Below are positions 1 to 11,523 of a DNA stretch of 64,000 bases, piece after piece. How positions within the stretch are numbered: position 1 is the stretch's first letter; every line of letters starts with the position of its first letter. Source of the stretch: Sisyra terminalis. Lineage: Eukaryota; Arthropoda; Insecta; Neuroptera; Sisyridae. A program made the position numbers and the translations under genes. The notes under the pieces were generated by a model. That model saw only the letters and a program-made list of their open reading frames with translations. It did not search any database and was not told the DNA's origin. The stretch covers positions 33,867,701-33,931,700 of the forward strand of contig OY292275.1 in NCBI GenBank assembly GCA_958496175.1, written 5' to 3'.

Positions 1-1800
1 TATTTAATAAATAATAGAAAGTATATTGTAGTGGCTTTATTCAACAAAAAAATTAATATGTAAAAATACTATAATTATTTTGTTTCTTTAATTTTTGAGT
101 GTCTAGAAAAGACTGAACCACACAAGGAAAGGAAATAAGTTTTCTGTTCTAATTTTTATTTTTCTAAACTAAAAAATATAGAGTTAACTAAATATAACTG
201 TCATAAAAATTTTCTCAAAGAAATTCATTCGTAGAATTTAGAGTAGCTGAAATTTTTCCACTTTAAACTAATTTCAATGTAGTACCTAGAAATTTCTTGA
301 TGATATTAAACAATTATTCTTTTTTGCAAATTAAGAAAAAAATTTCTAAAAAAAATGAATTTGTTCAGACAATCAGGTGAATCACGTATCTAAATTTATG
401 CAAATGAATGGTAGATACGTCGACAACTTGCCAAAAGATATACTTATAAAAATGCATATTTCATATTTATACATATAACTATAAAACTATATCTTTCCTC
501 CTTATTATAAAATTAATGTGATTTTTATAGTGAGAATGTTTATTGCTGAAAAGAAATTTAAGAACTAATTTAACATTTAGTAAAATAGTATTAATATTTT
601 GTTTATAGAAAATATTTTAGGCATATATGTGTAATAATTAAGTATGATTATCAAAAATGTGTTAATAGATTCTATTTCTAAAGCTATATGAATGTAATTA
701 ATAAAATGTGATTTTTTTTAATTCTATTTTTTTAATAATTGGGTTTTTCATGCTTTTATCTTGAATTATTTTTTTTGTCAGCCAATATAAAGAAAAATTA
801 TAGATTACTTAAAAATATGAGTATATGCAATTATAAGTACACGTATGTATTGGTTACAATATTATTATGACTTTTATATTTCTATCATATTCGTATATGT
901 AAGTATCCGTAAATATATGTACAAGTAGTTCTACATACAAAATAAGAAATATAATTGATTATTATTTCAAAAAATTAAACATTTATTTGGAATAACATAA
1001 ATATTAATTAGAAGTATCTAGTTAAATGTTAATACCTTACTTAATGTCTGTTTGAAAAAAATAGTTTTAAGATAAAGGTGTGTTGAAACCCAATTAAAAA
1101 AATTTATTCAACGTAAGGAAATACTCCAATCTATAGACATACTGATAAAAATATACAAATATTTAATCAGTATTCAGTATTGTATATATAAATTTCTATG
1201 TTGTTAGAAGATAAACTATTTTAAATGACCAAAAACCCCATTACATTGTTGTATTAATTATTGTCATCGTGGATGTAATCAATGCAATACAAAAATATAT
1301 TTCTTCAGATACATTCCTTCGCAAACAAAAGAATATTAATTTTGCTAATCCAATATTATATATTTGTTATAGCGAAAATTGGGAGCAAACTATTGATGTA
1401 AATTATATGTAAGTAATGTGAAATTATTGTTAATATTGTATTTAACAAATTCAATAATTGATCTATTATTTCCGCCTCGTCCTAAAACAAATGCATGTAT
1501 GAATTCTAAACTTCAATTGTAAAAATGTAAACTTGTATTTATTTTCGTAGATATTAATTTTAAAAAAACCTTTTACTTGTAATATTATATATTTTAATGT
1601 TATACTTCTCTTCCTTTAAAAATAAATCAATCAAATTTGTGAAATCCAAATTGAGATTCTATTTTTCACCTTTCTTTTCAGTACTTAATTTTTAATTTGA
1701 AAACCATTTCAAACTTCTGATACTATTTAATTTTCGACGAATGGTTGAAGTCTTTATTATTTCGCATCAAAGACAAACATAAAGGAAATACAATTCAAAA
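1..1800. other. AT-rich non-coding stretch
   Basis: I see no reading frame of gene quality, no RNA gene and no clear repeat structure in this stretch. It is strongly AT-rich with short homopolymer runs, like the other deserts of the window. Confidence 0.6.
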
Positions 1801-1805
1801 AATGC

Positions 1806-2425
1806 GGAGCAGTCAAAGATACTTTGAGTAAGTATCAAATACTAAAAAAGTTACTTTTTTAAAAAGTATCCAAAGGTAGGTACTTTAGGTATCTAGTTAT
1901 TCTTAAAAAAAAGACTAAAATACTTATCTTAAGTTCCTTTTTAAGATACTTAAAAATAGATTTCTTCAGTTGTTAGTTTGTATACTAGGTCTGTACTAAG
2001 TTTCGTAGCGTATTTGGTAAAGTTATTAGTTGATCAAAGAATGTATTTCTTATATTTATTAGTTTAGAAAAACTTTAAGTATGTACATATGCCTATAACC
2101 TTGTAAATACAATACACTTAAAAAATGATAGAAGTTTAAAAAAGAGGTATATATTCTATATTATGGAACTAAACAAAATAAAACTCTCAATGAAATAGAG
2201 CAATATATAAAAGCATCAAAACTTCCGTTCAGTTAATTTGAGTAAAATAAAGATAAAACACATAAAATTGATTGAAACAAAAAATCACAAAGTAAACATT
2301 ACTTTATGCAACCAGGTACGTAAGTGCCTTACTTGTTGTTTATTGTATAATTTATTTTTAGTTACTTTTTTATAATGGTTGTCACGGATACTCGTTACTT
2401 TAAAGTAACTAGGCTACTGTTTTCT
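1806..2425 (+). repeat. hAT-like dispersed repeat, copy 1
   Basis: This segment matches 21858-22270 over most of its length. Both copies open with GTCAAAGATACTTTG, carry the same TTACTTTTTT/AAAAGTATCC and TATCTAGTTATTCTTAAA blocks, and later share CTTAAAAAA plus an AACAAAATAAA stretch. Near the right end lies the 16-bp perfect palindrome GTTACTTTAAAGTAAC (2394-2409), followed by CTGGCAGCTCAGTC. Reversed, that end reads GAGCTGCCAG and loosely mirrors the left end GAGCAGTCAAAG, so it may be an imperfect terminal inverted repeat. No transposase frame is visible. The hAT assignment is a guess from the stepwise 'AAGTATC' ends common in insect hAT elements. Confidence 0.6.
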
Positions 2426-4158
2426 GGCAGCTCAGTCAAAAAGTGAATAAAATTATTTCTTTATACTAACCAAAACTTCTGATCTTATAGAATTAATGAA
2501 TATATTTTTAATTCTCTTCTTTTAACAATGGCAATTTTTTCATCATGAAAATCTTAGTAACAAAAAACCAATTTGAATAGTTTTCATATTAAATATTTAA
2601 TTCGAGCAATCTAAAATATTTTAAATATTTTAAGAAATGATAAAAAATCAATAGAGAAAAATACAATCGGCAAAAGAGGTAAGTACATTAATGGTACAGC
2701 GAATTTTTTCTCAATTTTTCAACTTTTTTTTTTAATCTTGGACGAATTATAGCATATAAGTTAATTATTTAGTGACACAAAAGAGAACTAAACATTGGAT
2801 AGCAATTATTTTGTTTCCAACACTTTGGTAGCCACAACTTAATATTTTATTTTATACTAATAGTAACATCATTTGTCGATCGAATCCATATTTCAAATTT
2901 TTCATGATCAAAATTTTTAACAGAGAATTTAATTATAATTGTTTTATCAATATTCATAAAACCCGAATTAGTTCTTCTTAGTTTATAGAATCAATATATA
3001 GTATTTTCTGCACATTTTACATTGAAACACAATCACATACAACTCGTATTTTCTTTTTGAAAAATACATTAAGTAGATACTTAAAAAATTGACTTAGTGC
3101 TTTAATAGTTGTCATCCAAATGCTAATTTAATTGAAAATTGGAGTTTTCCAAACTGAAAAAGCAGTTCTGAGAATATTATCGGTATTCTTGGTATCAAAG
3201 CAGTTTCACTGGTTTCGCAGACTGCAATTAATATTACACATTTGATTCATTAATGTTATAATTGGTGAACCAAAAGAATTAAGATTTCAAAATTTCAGTT
3301 ATTCTACCGCCTACTCCCTATTCACGACTATGTCAACTTAGTAGTAAAGATTATTCCAATTTTGAAAGAATCAATTCGTTTATTTTTTTTGGCTTGCTCA
3401 TTATAAAAAGGTTCCAGTAAAACCTTTTCTTGAAACTGATTTTGTCTTGGGGTTATATAAGTAATATCCGGGATATACCTTTTCAATCAATTCCTTTATG
3501 TACGTTATGTACCAAAATACATATATTATTTGAGATTGATTTTTTGCGACACTAATTGTGTCTCAAAACCAATAAAATTTAAATCTTGATCATTCCGATG
3601 ACTGTCTCTTTTCAAAATTCACTCTGAATTTACATTTCAAACATTACTGAGCCCAATTTTTTTTTTAAATATATTTACTATAAGGAAATGCTTTCAGTGC
3701 ATTCAAAGCTGTCCGGCTTCGCAGCAATGATAACGAATGATAGCAAAAATAACGAAAACAAGTATATGGTCTAATTAAATTTAAGAATATCTCTGAGGAT
3801 TTATGTACCCGTCAGTTCAAGCCCCAGTCGGAACGATTTTTGCAGACATTCTCTATCAATATTATCATATTTCAATTAATTTATACAAAATCTTATTAAA
3901 TTATACATCCAAACCTTCTTCTTGAATAACTCTATCTATTGGCGTAAACCATATAGAAATCTGATAGGTAGTTTTTCAGTTTACCGCTTTTAGACAGACA
4001 TACGCATTTGGGATTTTACTTTATAATATGTACAATGTACATATTACATATTATAATAGAAAATAGAAGTTTTTTTTTATTAGAAGTTAAAAAAATATAA
4101 GATTTATTTTCAGTTACAGATCTGTTTCAGAGTTACAGATTGATTGAGAAGGCTTCAG
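2426..4158. other. AT-rich non-coding stretch
   Basis: Nothing gene-like is seen on either strand. No repeat unit from elsewhere in the window was recognised here. Confidence 0.55.
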
Positions 4159-4166
4159 TTTACAGG

Positions 4167-4453
4167 CAGGGGCGTACTTACCGCTGTATCAGCATATGGG
4201 CAAAAATTAGTAAAAACACAATTTCACATTAATTATATTACATTAATATATGTATATATGTATATTTCACAATGTCACTTAATCTTGTGCTTCCCGGGAA
4301 ATTTCTAAGAGGGAGTGATAACTTATAATCAATAAATATTTAATTTAATTTAATGTAAGCATTTCTGTTTCTTTTGTGAGAAATCTTTATCCTCCATTTG
4401 GGCTTCCTAAATTATTTTGATACAGGGCCTCTCCAAGGCACACTACGCCACTG
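4167..4453 (+). mobile_element. hAT-type MITE with perfect 8-bp target duplication
   Basis: The element begins CAGGGGCGTA and ends TACGCCACTG, giving 10-bp terminal inverted repeats with one mismatch. It is bounded on both sides by the identical 8-mer TTTACAGG (4159-4166 and 4454-4461). An 8-bp duplication with CAG(G/T)GGCG ends is the signature of hAT transposons. At 287 bp with no reading frame it is non-autonomous. The perfect duplication points to a fairly young insertion. The right end closely resembles the solo end at 35.7 kb. Confidence 0.88.
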
Positions 4454-4461
4454 TTTACAGG

Positions 4462-5379
4462 CCTAACTTCATTGAGATTTCTATGCCGATTTTTCTTTGA
4501 ATTTAAACTTTATATTTAAATTTTTATAGCTTTAGTCATACAGAAAAAACGCATAGCAGATTTTCAATATTCTAAACAAAAAAACTTAACGAAAAAAAAA
4601 CACGTAAACGTTAAAAATAATTCGATTGGCTCATAGATAGACCCATAGGAACCAGAAAAACATTCAGAAAGATAATACTTGAATTTGAGTTCTATAGAAG
4701 AAGAAACAACTACAAGCAGAAAACGAATACAATTAACTCAAGAAAAGAAACATGAAAACATGAGCTAAGAAGGTGGTTAAACATAAATATCCTCTAAATT
4801 AGACTATTCGGAAAAGGAAAAAATAAACAGCGTCAAATCCGTTAAAGCCTTTTTTAGCTAATCTTCTCCTACTTCCTGATACACGTAATATCTGGGTAAT
4901 TCTCATCAAATTTCAAAATTAAGTAGAAAAAATATTTTTAAAAATTTGTTTTTTTTTTTTTTTGTCAATTTTGTAGTATATGTGTAACTTTATTTTACCA
5001 ATATAGTGATCCCCATAATAAACTTATTTTAGAAAATTATAAGAATCATTTACCATTTTGAAAGAGAAGAAATGGTTTTTATAGGTCATACCGTCATTGA
5101 ATCGTGCCTGTTATTGTTTTATAAAGAGGCAAAAGTTTGGGCCCTAGCATTATAATTGTAACATAAATATAATACTCCTCTGTAAAGTGTTATTTGTTGT
5201 TCTGCTCCCTCAAAATGAACTACTTATAACTCTGCATAGTGCTTACAGCAATGATTTTCACTAAAGTCAATATGAATGATGTTCTCATCTTTAAACAGGA
5301 AAAAACGATAAATTTAAGGATTAAATAAGTAAAGAAATAAAAAAGCCAAGTTCGATTAGTTTAAAAGCCACTATCTCAT
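4462..5379. other. AT-rich non-coding stretch
   Basis: No gene, RNA gene or structured repeat is seen here. Confidence 0.55.
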
Positions 5380-6000
5380 ATATAGTTATTTCCTCGTTTC
5401 AATTTGAAATGAGGGAATGACAAAATGAAGTATAACTCAAAAAATTATGGTACATAAACTTTTGTTACATCTGAATTTTTGTGTAAGTTTACTGTTCCTG
5501 ACAACCTACTTTACTGTTCAATTATTCTTAAGATATAGTAAATACCTCCATTTTTGTTCCATGAGAGGGAATAACGAATGAAAATGTTATATTGAAATAA
5601 TTTTCATTTTTTTTTTTTTTGGGCCGATACTCTTACACGTGCCAGATGACTTAAATATGTGAAATAATTGATAGTATTGCCAACAATCAAAAATCGATGA
5701 GAATGTTCATAAATGATTACAGATGCGTTCTTAAATCGACTATTAGTAAAGGTGTGAGGGAATGATTTTTTTATGGGATGCATATAAAAAATATATTTTA
5801 AAACATTTTCTTTACTTTTCATTCCAAATTCAAAAGAAATAACTTTTTCGAAAAATTTTTGATTTTAAAGTTTATAAATGTGCTGATCTCAAGTTTGGGA
5901 CATGGTGAGGGAATGATATTCAGAGTATTATTTATTAATTATTCTATAGAAATATTCATATGGTTTAAAAATTATAGCCTACACCATTATCCCAAGCATT
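5380..6000 (+). repeat. Dispersed ~0.6-kb repeat, copy 1
   Basis: This sequence is collinear with 41635-42335. Shared blocks include GACAACCTACTTTACTGT, AATTGATAGTATTGC followed by AATCAAAAATCGAT, ATAAATGATTACAGATGCG and TTAGTAAAGGTGTGAG. Inside the unit the phrase GAGGGAATGA (or a close form) recurs at about 5411, 5567, 5756 and 5907, spaced roughly 150-190 bp, so the repeat may itself derive from a tandem array. No inverted ends, long terminal repeats or coding capacity were recognised. The class is unknown; it could be an unclassified transposon or dispersed satellite monomers. Confidence 0.75.
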
Positions 6001-7700
6001 TAGAATTACCCATCTACATCCTTCAGATTTTTATTCATATATTTGAGTACTTACTGAAATTTTTAATGCTGTTATTGGTTTTACAAATTTTTCAATGTAT
6101 TAAAATGTATTTTAAATAAAATATTTCAAATTAATTATTATTAAATCAATTTCATGCATATAGAAATCGGCATTTTTAAATTTTCATAAATTTTAAATTA
6201 TTTTATTCATATTATAAAATACAAACTCTACTGTACCCATCGAACCTTATAGACAATAATTAGCACATTTTAAAACTAAAGAATAATTATAACATTACTC
6301 AATAGCTATAAAAAATAATTGTATAGTGTTATAATTACATTTTTTTATTGTTGTTAATAACTTCTAACAGTTAAAAACAACACAAGAAAACCTAATAATG
6401 TAAAATTACCTTTCTAGTCGTAGCTATTTCAAATTCATTCATTCATAATTATAAAACACAGTGAAATACTTATTTCCATCTTCACATTTTAATAATGATA
6501 ATAACAATAATAACGTAAAGTAAGCGCAAAGTTACTAAGTGTAATTTCCATAAAATCGAAAACGGAAGTATAATTAGCATTCTTATCATGATCAATTGCA
6601 GAATGACCCACATCATGCGTGCTATTGAGCTGAGTATAGACTTACACACTTATGTGAAAAAGTTTAGATAGGTACGTAGACGTAGATAGAAATTGGAAGA
6701 GTTGGTAAGTCTAGCAAGTGTATAGAGATCATCAAACATAAGCGGTGACTGTCATGAATTCAATTGGCTATAATATGTAAGTATACTTATCAGACTAGAC
6801 CTAGAGCTTGCACTTCTACGTGATTGCAAATTATTCATGTGAAATCGAATTTAGAAATAGTTTAATTTAAACCAACCAGACAGTAATATACTGCTTGCAG
6901 AAAATACGACTTCCACTGTATTAATTACACTGAAAGCCTAATCGCTTAGCGCATTATAGGCATTTGATTGCTAAAGAAATATATGAGAGTAAGTACTCTT
7001 AATCAAAGTAGACATTCAATTACCTCTTTTAAAACACATTTTCAATTTTCAATGGTCGTTATTATTCAAGTATAACCAATTGACGATCACAAAGATTTAA
7101 TTGATGAAATCATTAGTGAAAAATATTTGAAAAAGTCAGTATAAACTTTTAGTTTCATTTGATACAATTCTACCCTGTTAATCATTATATATTTATTGCT
7201 TACTATAAATAAAGCCTTAACAGGAATTTAGTTTTAAAAGTAATTGAAAAATATTAGTAATACTATATCCCAAGTTGTTCCTAGTTACACAAATCAGTGA
7301 AAATATTATTATTTTTGGCTATTTAATTACTGTGATACTGTAAGTATAAGACATATTAACTGTTAATGTATTGATTACTCATAGAAAAAAGGATTGGGCT
7401 ACCCACAAAATAATATCAAAAACGTTTAATTAATAACAAAATGTATTACTATAACGAACAAAATTCATTAAGTCTATCTATGGTTTTTCTTTTATTTTAA
7501 CTTTTGACGCTCAGTAGCTAAGTATATGCATCTTTGATGTGGTTGCAGTTGGTTTACATAAAAAAGAGTTTTATATGAAAAAAGTATGTGTGTGTACTTA
7601 TAGCCGCACGTAAGACGTTATACTTGTTCGTAAAAGCCTAGTTTTTCCTGGAAATAAGTTTCAACCGTTCTTGTTTCATAACTAGAATTCTTAACAAAAA
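6001..7700. other. AT-rich non-coding stretch
   Basis: No gene-quality frame or recognisable repeat is seen here. Confidence 0.55.
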
Positions 7701-7704
7701 AAAC

Positions 7705-7870
7705 TAGTAGATACCTGTGAATTATTCACAGCTAACACTGACACAACTGACAAACGACAACAGTTGACAATTGAATAAAATCGAAATGACAGTTGAACCA
7801 AATGACAACAATCAGTTACTTCAAGTTTGAGGCACTGATTTTAAGATTATTATACGTGGCTTTTAATCAG
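7705..7870 (+). repeat. 'CTAGT' dispersed repeat, unit 1
   Basis: This is one of a family beginning CTAGTNNNTNCC(C/T)GTGAA, then CACAGCCAACACTGACACAACTGACAAA and continuing TTGACAATTGAATGAAAT, AATGACAGTTGAA, AACAATCAGTTA and TTGAGACAATGATT. Other units lie at 8821-9040, 9095-9300, and on the minus strand at 15885-16095 and 41425-41520. The class is unknown and no coding sequence is seen. Confidence 0.7.
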
Positions 7871-8189
7871 ACGTTAGTCAGAGAAGAAAGACTTATATAG
7901 AATATAAATTTAAATGAAAGGCAAAAACGTGATCAAGCAATTCTAAAATAGAGCAAAAGATGACATTTTCATGCAAAATATCACTATGCACTGTATTGAG
8001 GTCTTCTGAAAAATATTTATTTTGATTGTAGAACTACTAATACTAACGAGAATTTAAAATTCTATAATGGTATAATTTATACTTATAACAATTTATCTGC
8101 AATAGATCTTAATTTTATCTTAATTAATACCATAATTTAATAATGAAATTAGAAAATCTTTCAAATTTAAATTTCTTCTTTTATATACG

Positions 8190-8640
8190 AATGCGCCTTG
8201 CAAATTAAGACGTGGCCAAGCCAAATTTGCTACAGCGCCATCTAAGTGCTGGTTACCAGAAGCTCTGATCACGTGGTTTTCCCAAACGCAAAAACTTTTA
8301 AGAATTGAACTTCTATATAATTTCTCTTCTCTGACTTAAGTCTTTAAATCAATGAAATTGTATGACTAGAGTGACTAGAGTGAACTTGGTCATAAATCTG
8401 TCAAAAATATAAATAAGGTCATCGAACCCCCACTTTTATCTTCTTTTTTAAGCTCAGCACTCTCTCGTGGCGGTCGTTAAACTGTTACATTCTCCTCCCC
8501 GTGTCGATAGTCGCATTGCAAACTCTACATCTATGTCAGCTTAGAGGGGAAAGAATATATTTTATATAAATATCTATGGAAGGGGTTCGATCACTCGCCC
8601 AATGGAGGGGAAATGACAATTAACATTTAACATGGGGCTA
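8190..8640. repeat. Relatively GC-rich unclassified segment, possible transposon relic
   Basis: This stretch differs in composition from its surroundings. It contains the phrase CTACAGCGCCATCTA and a small inverted pair, TCGAACCCC near 8421 against GGGGTTCGA near 8582. No reading frame is kept open. It sits between units of the 'CTAGT' repeat and could be the body of the same element, a separate relic, or unique sequence. Confidence 0.35.
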
Positions 8641-8820
8641 CAGCACTTAAAGCACTATAAAGCATATTTACTCTCGTCATACAATCTCTTTAGTTTAAAT
8701 ACATTCTTTTTTCTATGTCTTGCCGACATGTATACCTATATTTGCCTATTATAATATTGACTTCAAATATTTCATTACTATGTTAACTGAGTTAAAAATT
8801 CAAAAACTTAATTATAAAAT

Positions 8821-9040
8821 ACTAGTCGCTACCCGTGAAAAATTCATAGCCAATACTAACACAACTGACAAATGTAAAAACTTGACAATTGAATGAATTA
8901 GAATTAACAGTGGAAACAAATAACAACAATCGGTTAGTTTAAATTTGAGACAATGATTATTATATTTGGTTATCGCTTACACGTATGTGATTAGATATAT
9001 AATTTTTTCTTTGTTTTTGTCGACATACATATACCAACTT
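8821..9040 (+). repeat. 'CTAGT' dispersed repeat, unit 2
   Basis: It starts CTAGTCGCTACCCGTGAA and follows the family block order. It runs on to an ACACGTATGTGATT block and a TTTGTTTTTGTCGACATAC block that also occur in reverse at 15.9 and 41.4 kb, so the family unit is at least about 210 bp. Confidence 0.75.
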
Positions 9041-9094
9041 TTATTTTTCAATACATTGACTAATAACTTCCGATGAATTAATCACATCCCAAAA

Positions 9095-9300
9095 TTGATA
9101 CAACTGACTAATAACTTTCCGTGAAATTTTCACAACCCAACACTTAAGCAATTGACAAATGGTAAAACATGGCGATTGAATGAAATTAAAATGACAGTTG
9201 AAACCATAACAACAATCAGTTAAATCAAATATGGGACAATGTATTTCTCTCACACATATATATTTACTATATCCGATCTCTGTTTTTGCCGACCTACAAA
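9095..9300 (+). repeat. 'CTAGT' dispersed repeat, unit 3
   Basis: A third unit in the same orientation, starting ACTAATAACTTTCCGTGAA and ending at CTGTTTTTGCCGACC. It lies less than 100 bp after unit 2, so units 2 and 3 form a near-tandem pair. Confidence 0.75.
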
Positions 9301-9653
9301 TTACATATTTTTACTTATTATTACATTGATTTATTTAAAATATTTTATTGTTAATTTAAGTCAGTTTTAATTTAAAAAAAATGGTTAAAATTTGACGGCA
9401 TAGTCAATTCCTTGCTAGGAAAAACTGGCTTGTAAAGTATCAAAACATAAATTTTCTTTAAAAAACTCATACATTATCTCGCGTAGTTGGCTTGATTAGT
9501 ATTTATTAGCGGAAGTTACTAGTTTGGCTGCATGCGCAAATGCAGTTGTTTCTATGCGTTCTATACAGTGAACATTACAGCCAAAACCAATTTCCGTTAA
9601 CCAATTCATAACACCATTTATTTTTCCCTCTCATGGTGCGCCTTAGGAATTAT

Positions 9654-9843
9654 GGCTTCAATAATATATTTTTTAAGTTGTTATTTACCATCGCTTTATA
9701 ACTACTGTGGTCGTTAACGACTCTAATAAAAATCCGTAATCGAGAATTATCGAAAATTTGCTCGATACGAGGACCGAACCTAAAAGCTTCCACTTTTGAA
9801 GCGAACGCCAAGACCACTCGGCCACCATTAGGCTTCAATAATA
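9654..9843 (-). repeat. tRNA-Ser-like SINE, copy 1
   Basis: Read on the minus strand this has a pol III A box (GTGGCCGAGTGGT, near 9812-9824) and a B box (GGTTCGGTCC, 9771-9780), spaced as in a class II tRNA such as tRNA-Ser. A shared non-tRNA tail follows (TTTACGGATTTTTATTA-like, then GTCGTTAACGACC and TTATAAAGCGATGGTAAATA). The 13-mer GGCTTCAATAATA occurs at 9654-9666 and again at 9831-9843 and is probably the target duplication. The other copies are at 18.5, 26.5, 57.6 and 60.6 kb. It is a retroposon, not a functional tRNA. Confidence 0.82.
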
Positions 9844-9899
9844 GTATATGGTATAAATTCTGATACAGTTTAAAATGTATGTTACTCAAAAGTTATAAG

Positions 9900-10145
9900 T
9901 CAATTTTTTTTTTCAGACACTGTAGAATATCCTGGATGGTGGATATTGATGGTTTCCTTGATATTGAAATCCTCCCTCCCCAGAGTTTCGTTCCTGGATA
10001 GCGCCCCATTGCATCCAATCAATACATGTTTGACGTCGAGAAGGCTTATATATGAGAAGCAAATTTTTGGTTCCTCGTCTCCCACTATCCAATCATGAGC
10101 TCCCTCGTATAGTCGTATGGTAAACGACACAAGGTGACTTAGTCA
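9900..10145 (-). mobile_element. Relic of a non-LTR retrotransposon 3' end
   Basis: On the minus strand a frame of about 76 codons includes DEEPKICF and LLDVKHVLIGC. This resembles the Cys/His segment (C..C...L.VKHIL..C) found near the C-terminus of many I- and Jockey-group LINE polyproteins. The frame runs into GTGTCTG and an A10 tract (plus-strand T run, 9904-9913), as expected at a LINE poly(A) junction. Only the extreme 3' end remains. It lies head-to-head with the plus-strand LINE at 10.3 kb. Family placement is tentative. Confidence 0.5.
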
Positions 10146-10269
10146 ACTAACTTTCCCCCATTTTCTTTAAATTTCCTGAGATGTGTCTGCAACATGTCCC
10201 ACTTCTTTTGCCAATTCAGTTTAATTATTCTCTTAATGTCTTTAAAGTTTTTGTTAATCCTTTCATACT

Positions 10270-11358
10270 TTGTGGGAAATTGATGTGTTATGTTTAGTCG
10301 ATCACCAGTTTGGGTTCAGACAGTCGCACTCTACAGTAGAGCAAATACACCGAGTAGTAAATACTATACGAACTGCGCTTGAAAATAAAGAGTACTGCTC
10401 AGCAGTCTTCCTGGATATTGCTCAAGCTTTTGACAAGGTATGGCACAAGGGGCTGCTGCAAAAATTAGGCAAGTATTTACCGGTTGACTACTGCAGAGTG
10501 ATCAAATCGTATCTGAGTGAAAGGACGTTCCAAGTGAAACAAAGGGACGCAGTTAGCGTGCTTGGTCGAGTGAGAGCTGGGGTGCCACAGGGGAGCATCC
10601 TTGGACCCTTGCTGTATGTTCTATACACGGCTGATCTCCCAACAGTCGACGGAATCACTACGGCTACGTATGCGGATGACACTGCATTACTGGCCACTGC
10701 TAAAGACCCGTGCACAGCGTCGCGCAAACTGCAAGAGGCATTAAACATCTTCCACCGGTGGGCCAGCAAATGGAAAATTAAGGTGAGTGAAACCAAATCA
10801 AATCACGTTACGTTCACCAATAGGCACCAGAACTGTCCCCCGGTGAAATTAAATGGAGTGGAAGTACCTCAGTGCAAAGAAGCGAAATACCTGGGAATGT
10901 ATTTAGATAGACGGATGACCTGGACATGTCACATTAAGGAAAAAAGAAAACAGTTGAACCAAAAATTTGGAAAACTATACTGGCTGATCGGGCACAAGTC
11001 GCAACTATCCATTGAAAGCAAAATGGCGATATATAAGTCAGTATTGAAACCAATCTGGACGTACGGACTGGAACTTTGGGGTACAGCATCTCACTCCAAT
11101 ATAGAAATCATCCAGCGATTTCAATCCAAAACTCTAAGAAAAATAATAGGCGTACCATGGTATATCAACAACGACCGCATACACGAAGGTCTTCAAATTG
11201 ATAAAGTGAAGGATGTTATTTCAAAGCGTGCTAAAAGTTACCAAATGAGACTGGACAACCATCCTAACCAGCTAGCCCTCAATTTGCTCGACAATAGCAC
11301 CGAGAATAGAAGACTAAAAAGACCCTCAATTTTGGAACTAACAGACCGATTCAAATAA
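10270..11358 (+). CDS. Non-LTR retrotransposon reverse transcriptase, partial
   Basis: The frame encodes most of a LINE reverse transcriptase, the enzyme that copies element RNA at a nicked target. In the 362-residue frame, residues 13-22 (QFGFRQSHST) are RT motif 2; FLDIAQAFD (47-55) is motif A with a catalytic Asp; AGVPQGSILGPLL (103-115) is motif B; YADD (134-137) is the active-site motif C; KYLGMYLD and a C-terminal segment (LKPIWTYGLELWG) follow as in Jockey/CR1-type elements. The N-terminal endonuclease and early RT motifs are absent. The first ten or so residues probably come from flanking DNA, so the annotated start is arbitrary. No stop or frameshift interrupts the frame. It cannot be autonomous. 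Confidence 0.88.
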   Translation: MWEIDVLCLVDHQFGFRQSHSTVEQIHRVVNTIRTALENKEYCSAVFLDIAQAFDKVWHKGLLQKLGKYLPVDYCRVIKSYLSERTFQVKQRDAVSVLGRVRAGVPQGSILGPLLYVLYTADLPTVDGITTATYADDTALLATAKDPCTASRKLQEALNIFHRWASKWKIKVSETKSNHVTFTNRHQNCPPVKLNGVEVPQCKEAKYLGMYLDRRMTWTCHIKEKRKQLNQKFGKLYWLIGHKSQLSIESKMAIYKSVLKPIWTYGLELWGTASHSNIEIIQRFQSKTLRKIIGVPWYINNDRIHEGLQIDKVKDVISKRAKSYQMRLDNHPNQLALNLLDNSTENRRLKRPSILELTDRFK

Positions 11359-11523
11359 AAAATAGTTAATAAAAAGGGAATCAAATTAAATAATTTAATT
11401 AATAAATAAATATTGAGTTGTGTTGGTGGACACAACCAATTCAAGAGCAGGACAAGACGACAAATTGCAATTATTGCCAAGAGGCAGATTGTGCAAATTA
11501 AGTGGAAATAAAAAAAAAAAAAA
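10300..11523 (+). mobile_element. 5'-truncated Jockey-like LINE
   Basis: The element consists of an open reverse transcriptase frame, a short AT-rich 3' untranslated region and a 13-14 base A tract (about 11510-11523). Homology seems to start near 10300 (HQFGFR), well inside the RT domain, so the endonuclease and early RT motifs are missing. This is the usual 5' truncation of target-primed reverse transcription. It is more GC-rich than its surroundings and undamaged over 360 codons, which suggests recent insertion. I could not define a target-site duplication. Confidence 0.82.

Noticed and set aside
5604..6119. Two short ORFs, one on each strand
   Set aside because: Both lie in the dispersed 0.6-kb repeat or its AT-rich edge; the frame is not kept in the other copy at 41.6 kb.
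9650..9889. Minus-strand ORF of 79 codons
   Set aside because: It is the translation of SINE copy 1 (A and B boxes lie inside it); no protein motif.
10488..10796. Minus-strand ORF antisense to the reverse transcriptase
   Set aside because: A shadow of the GC-richer RT frame, with no motif of its own.
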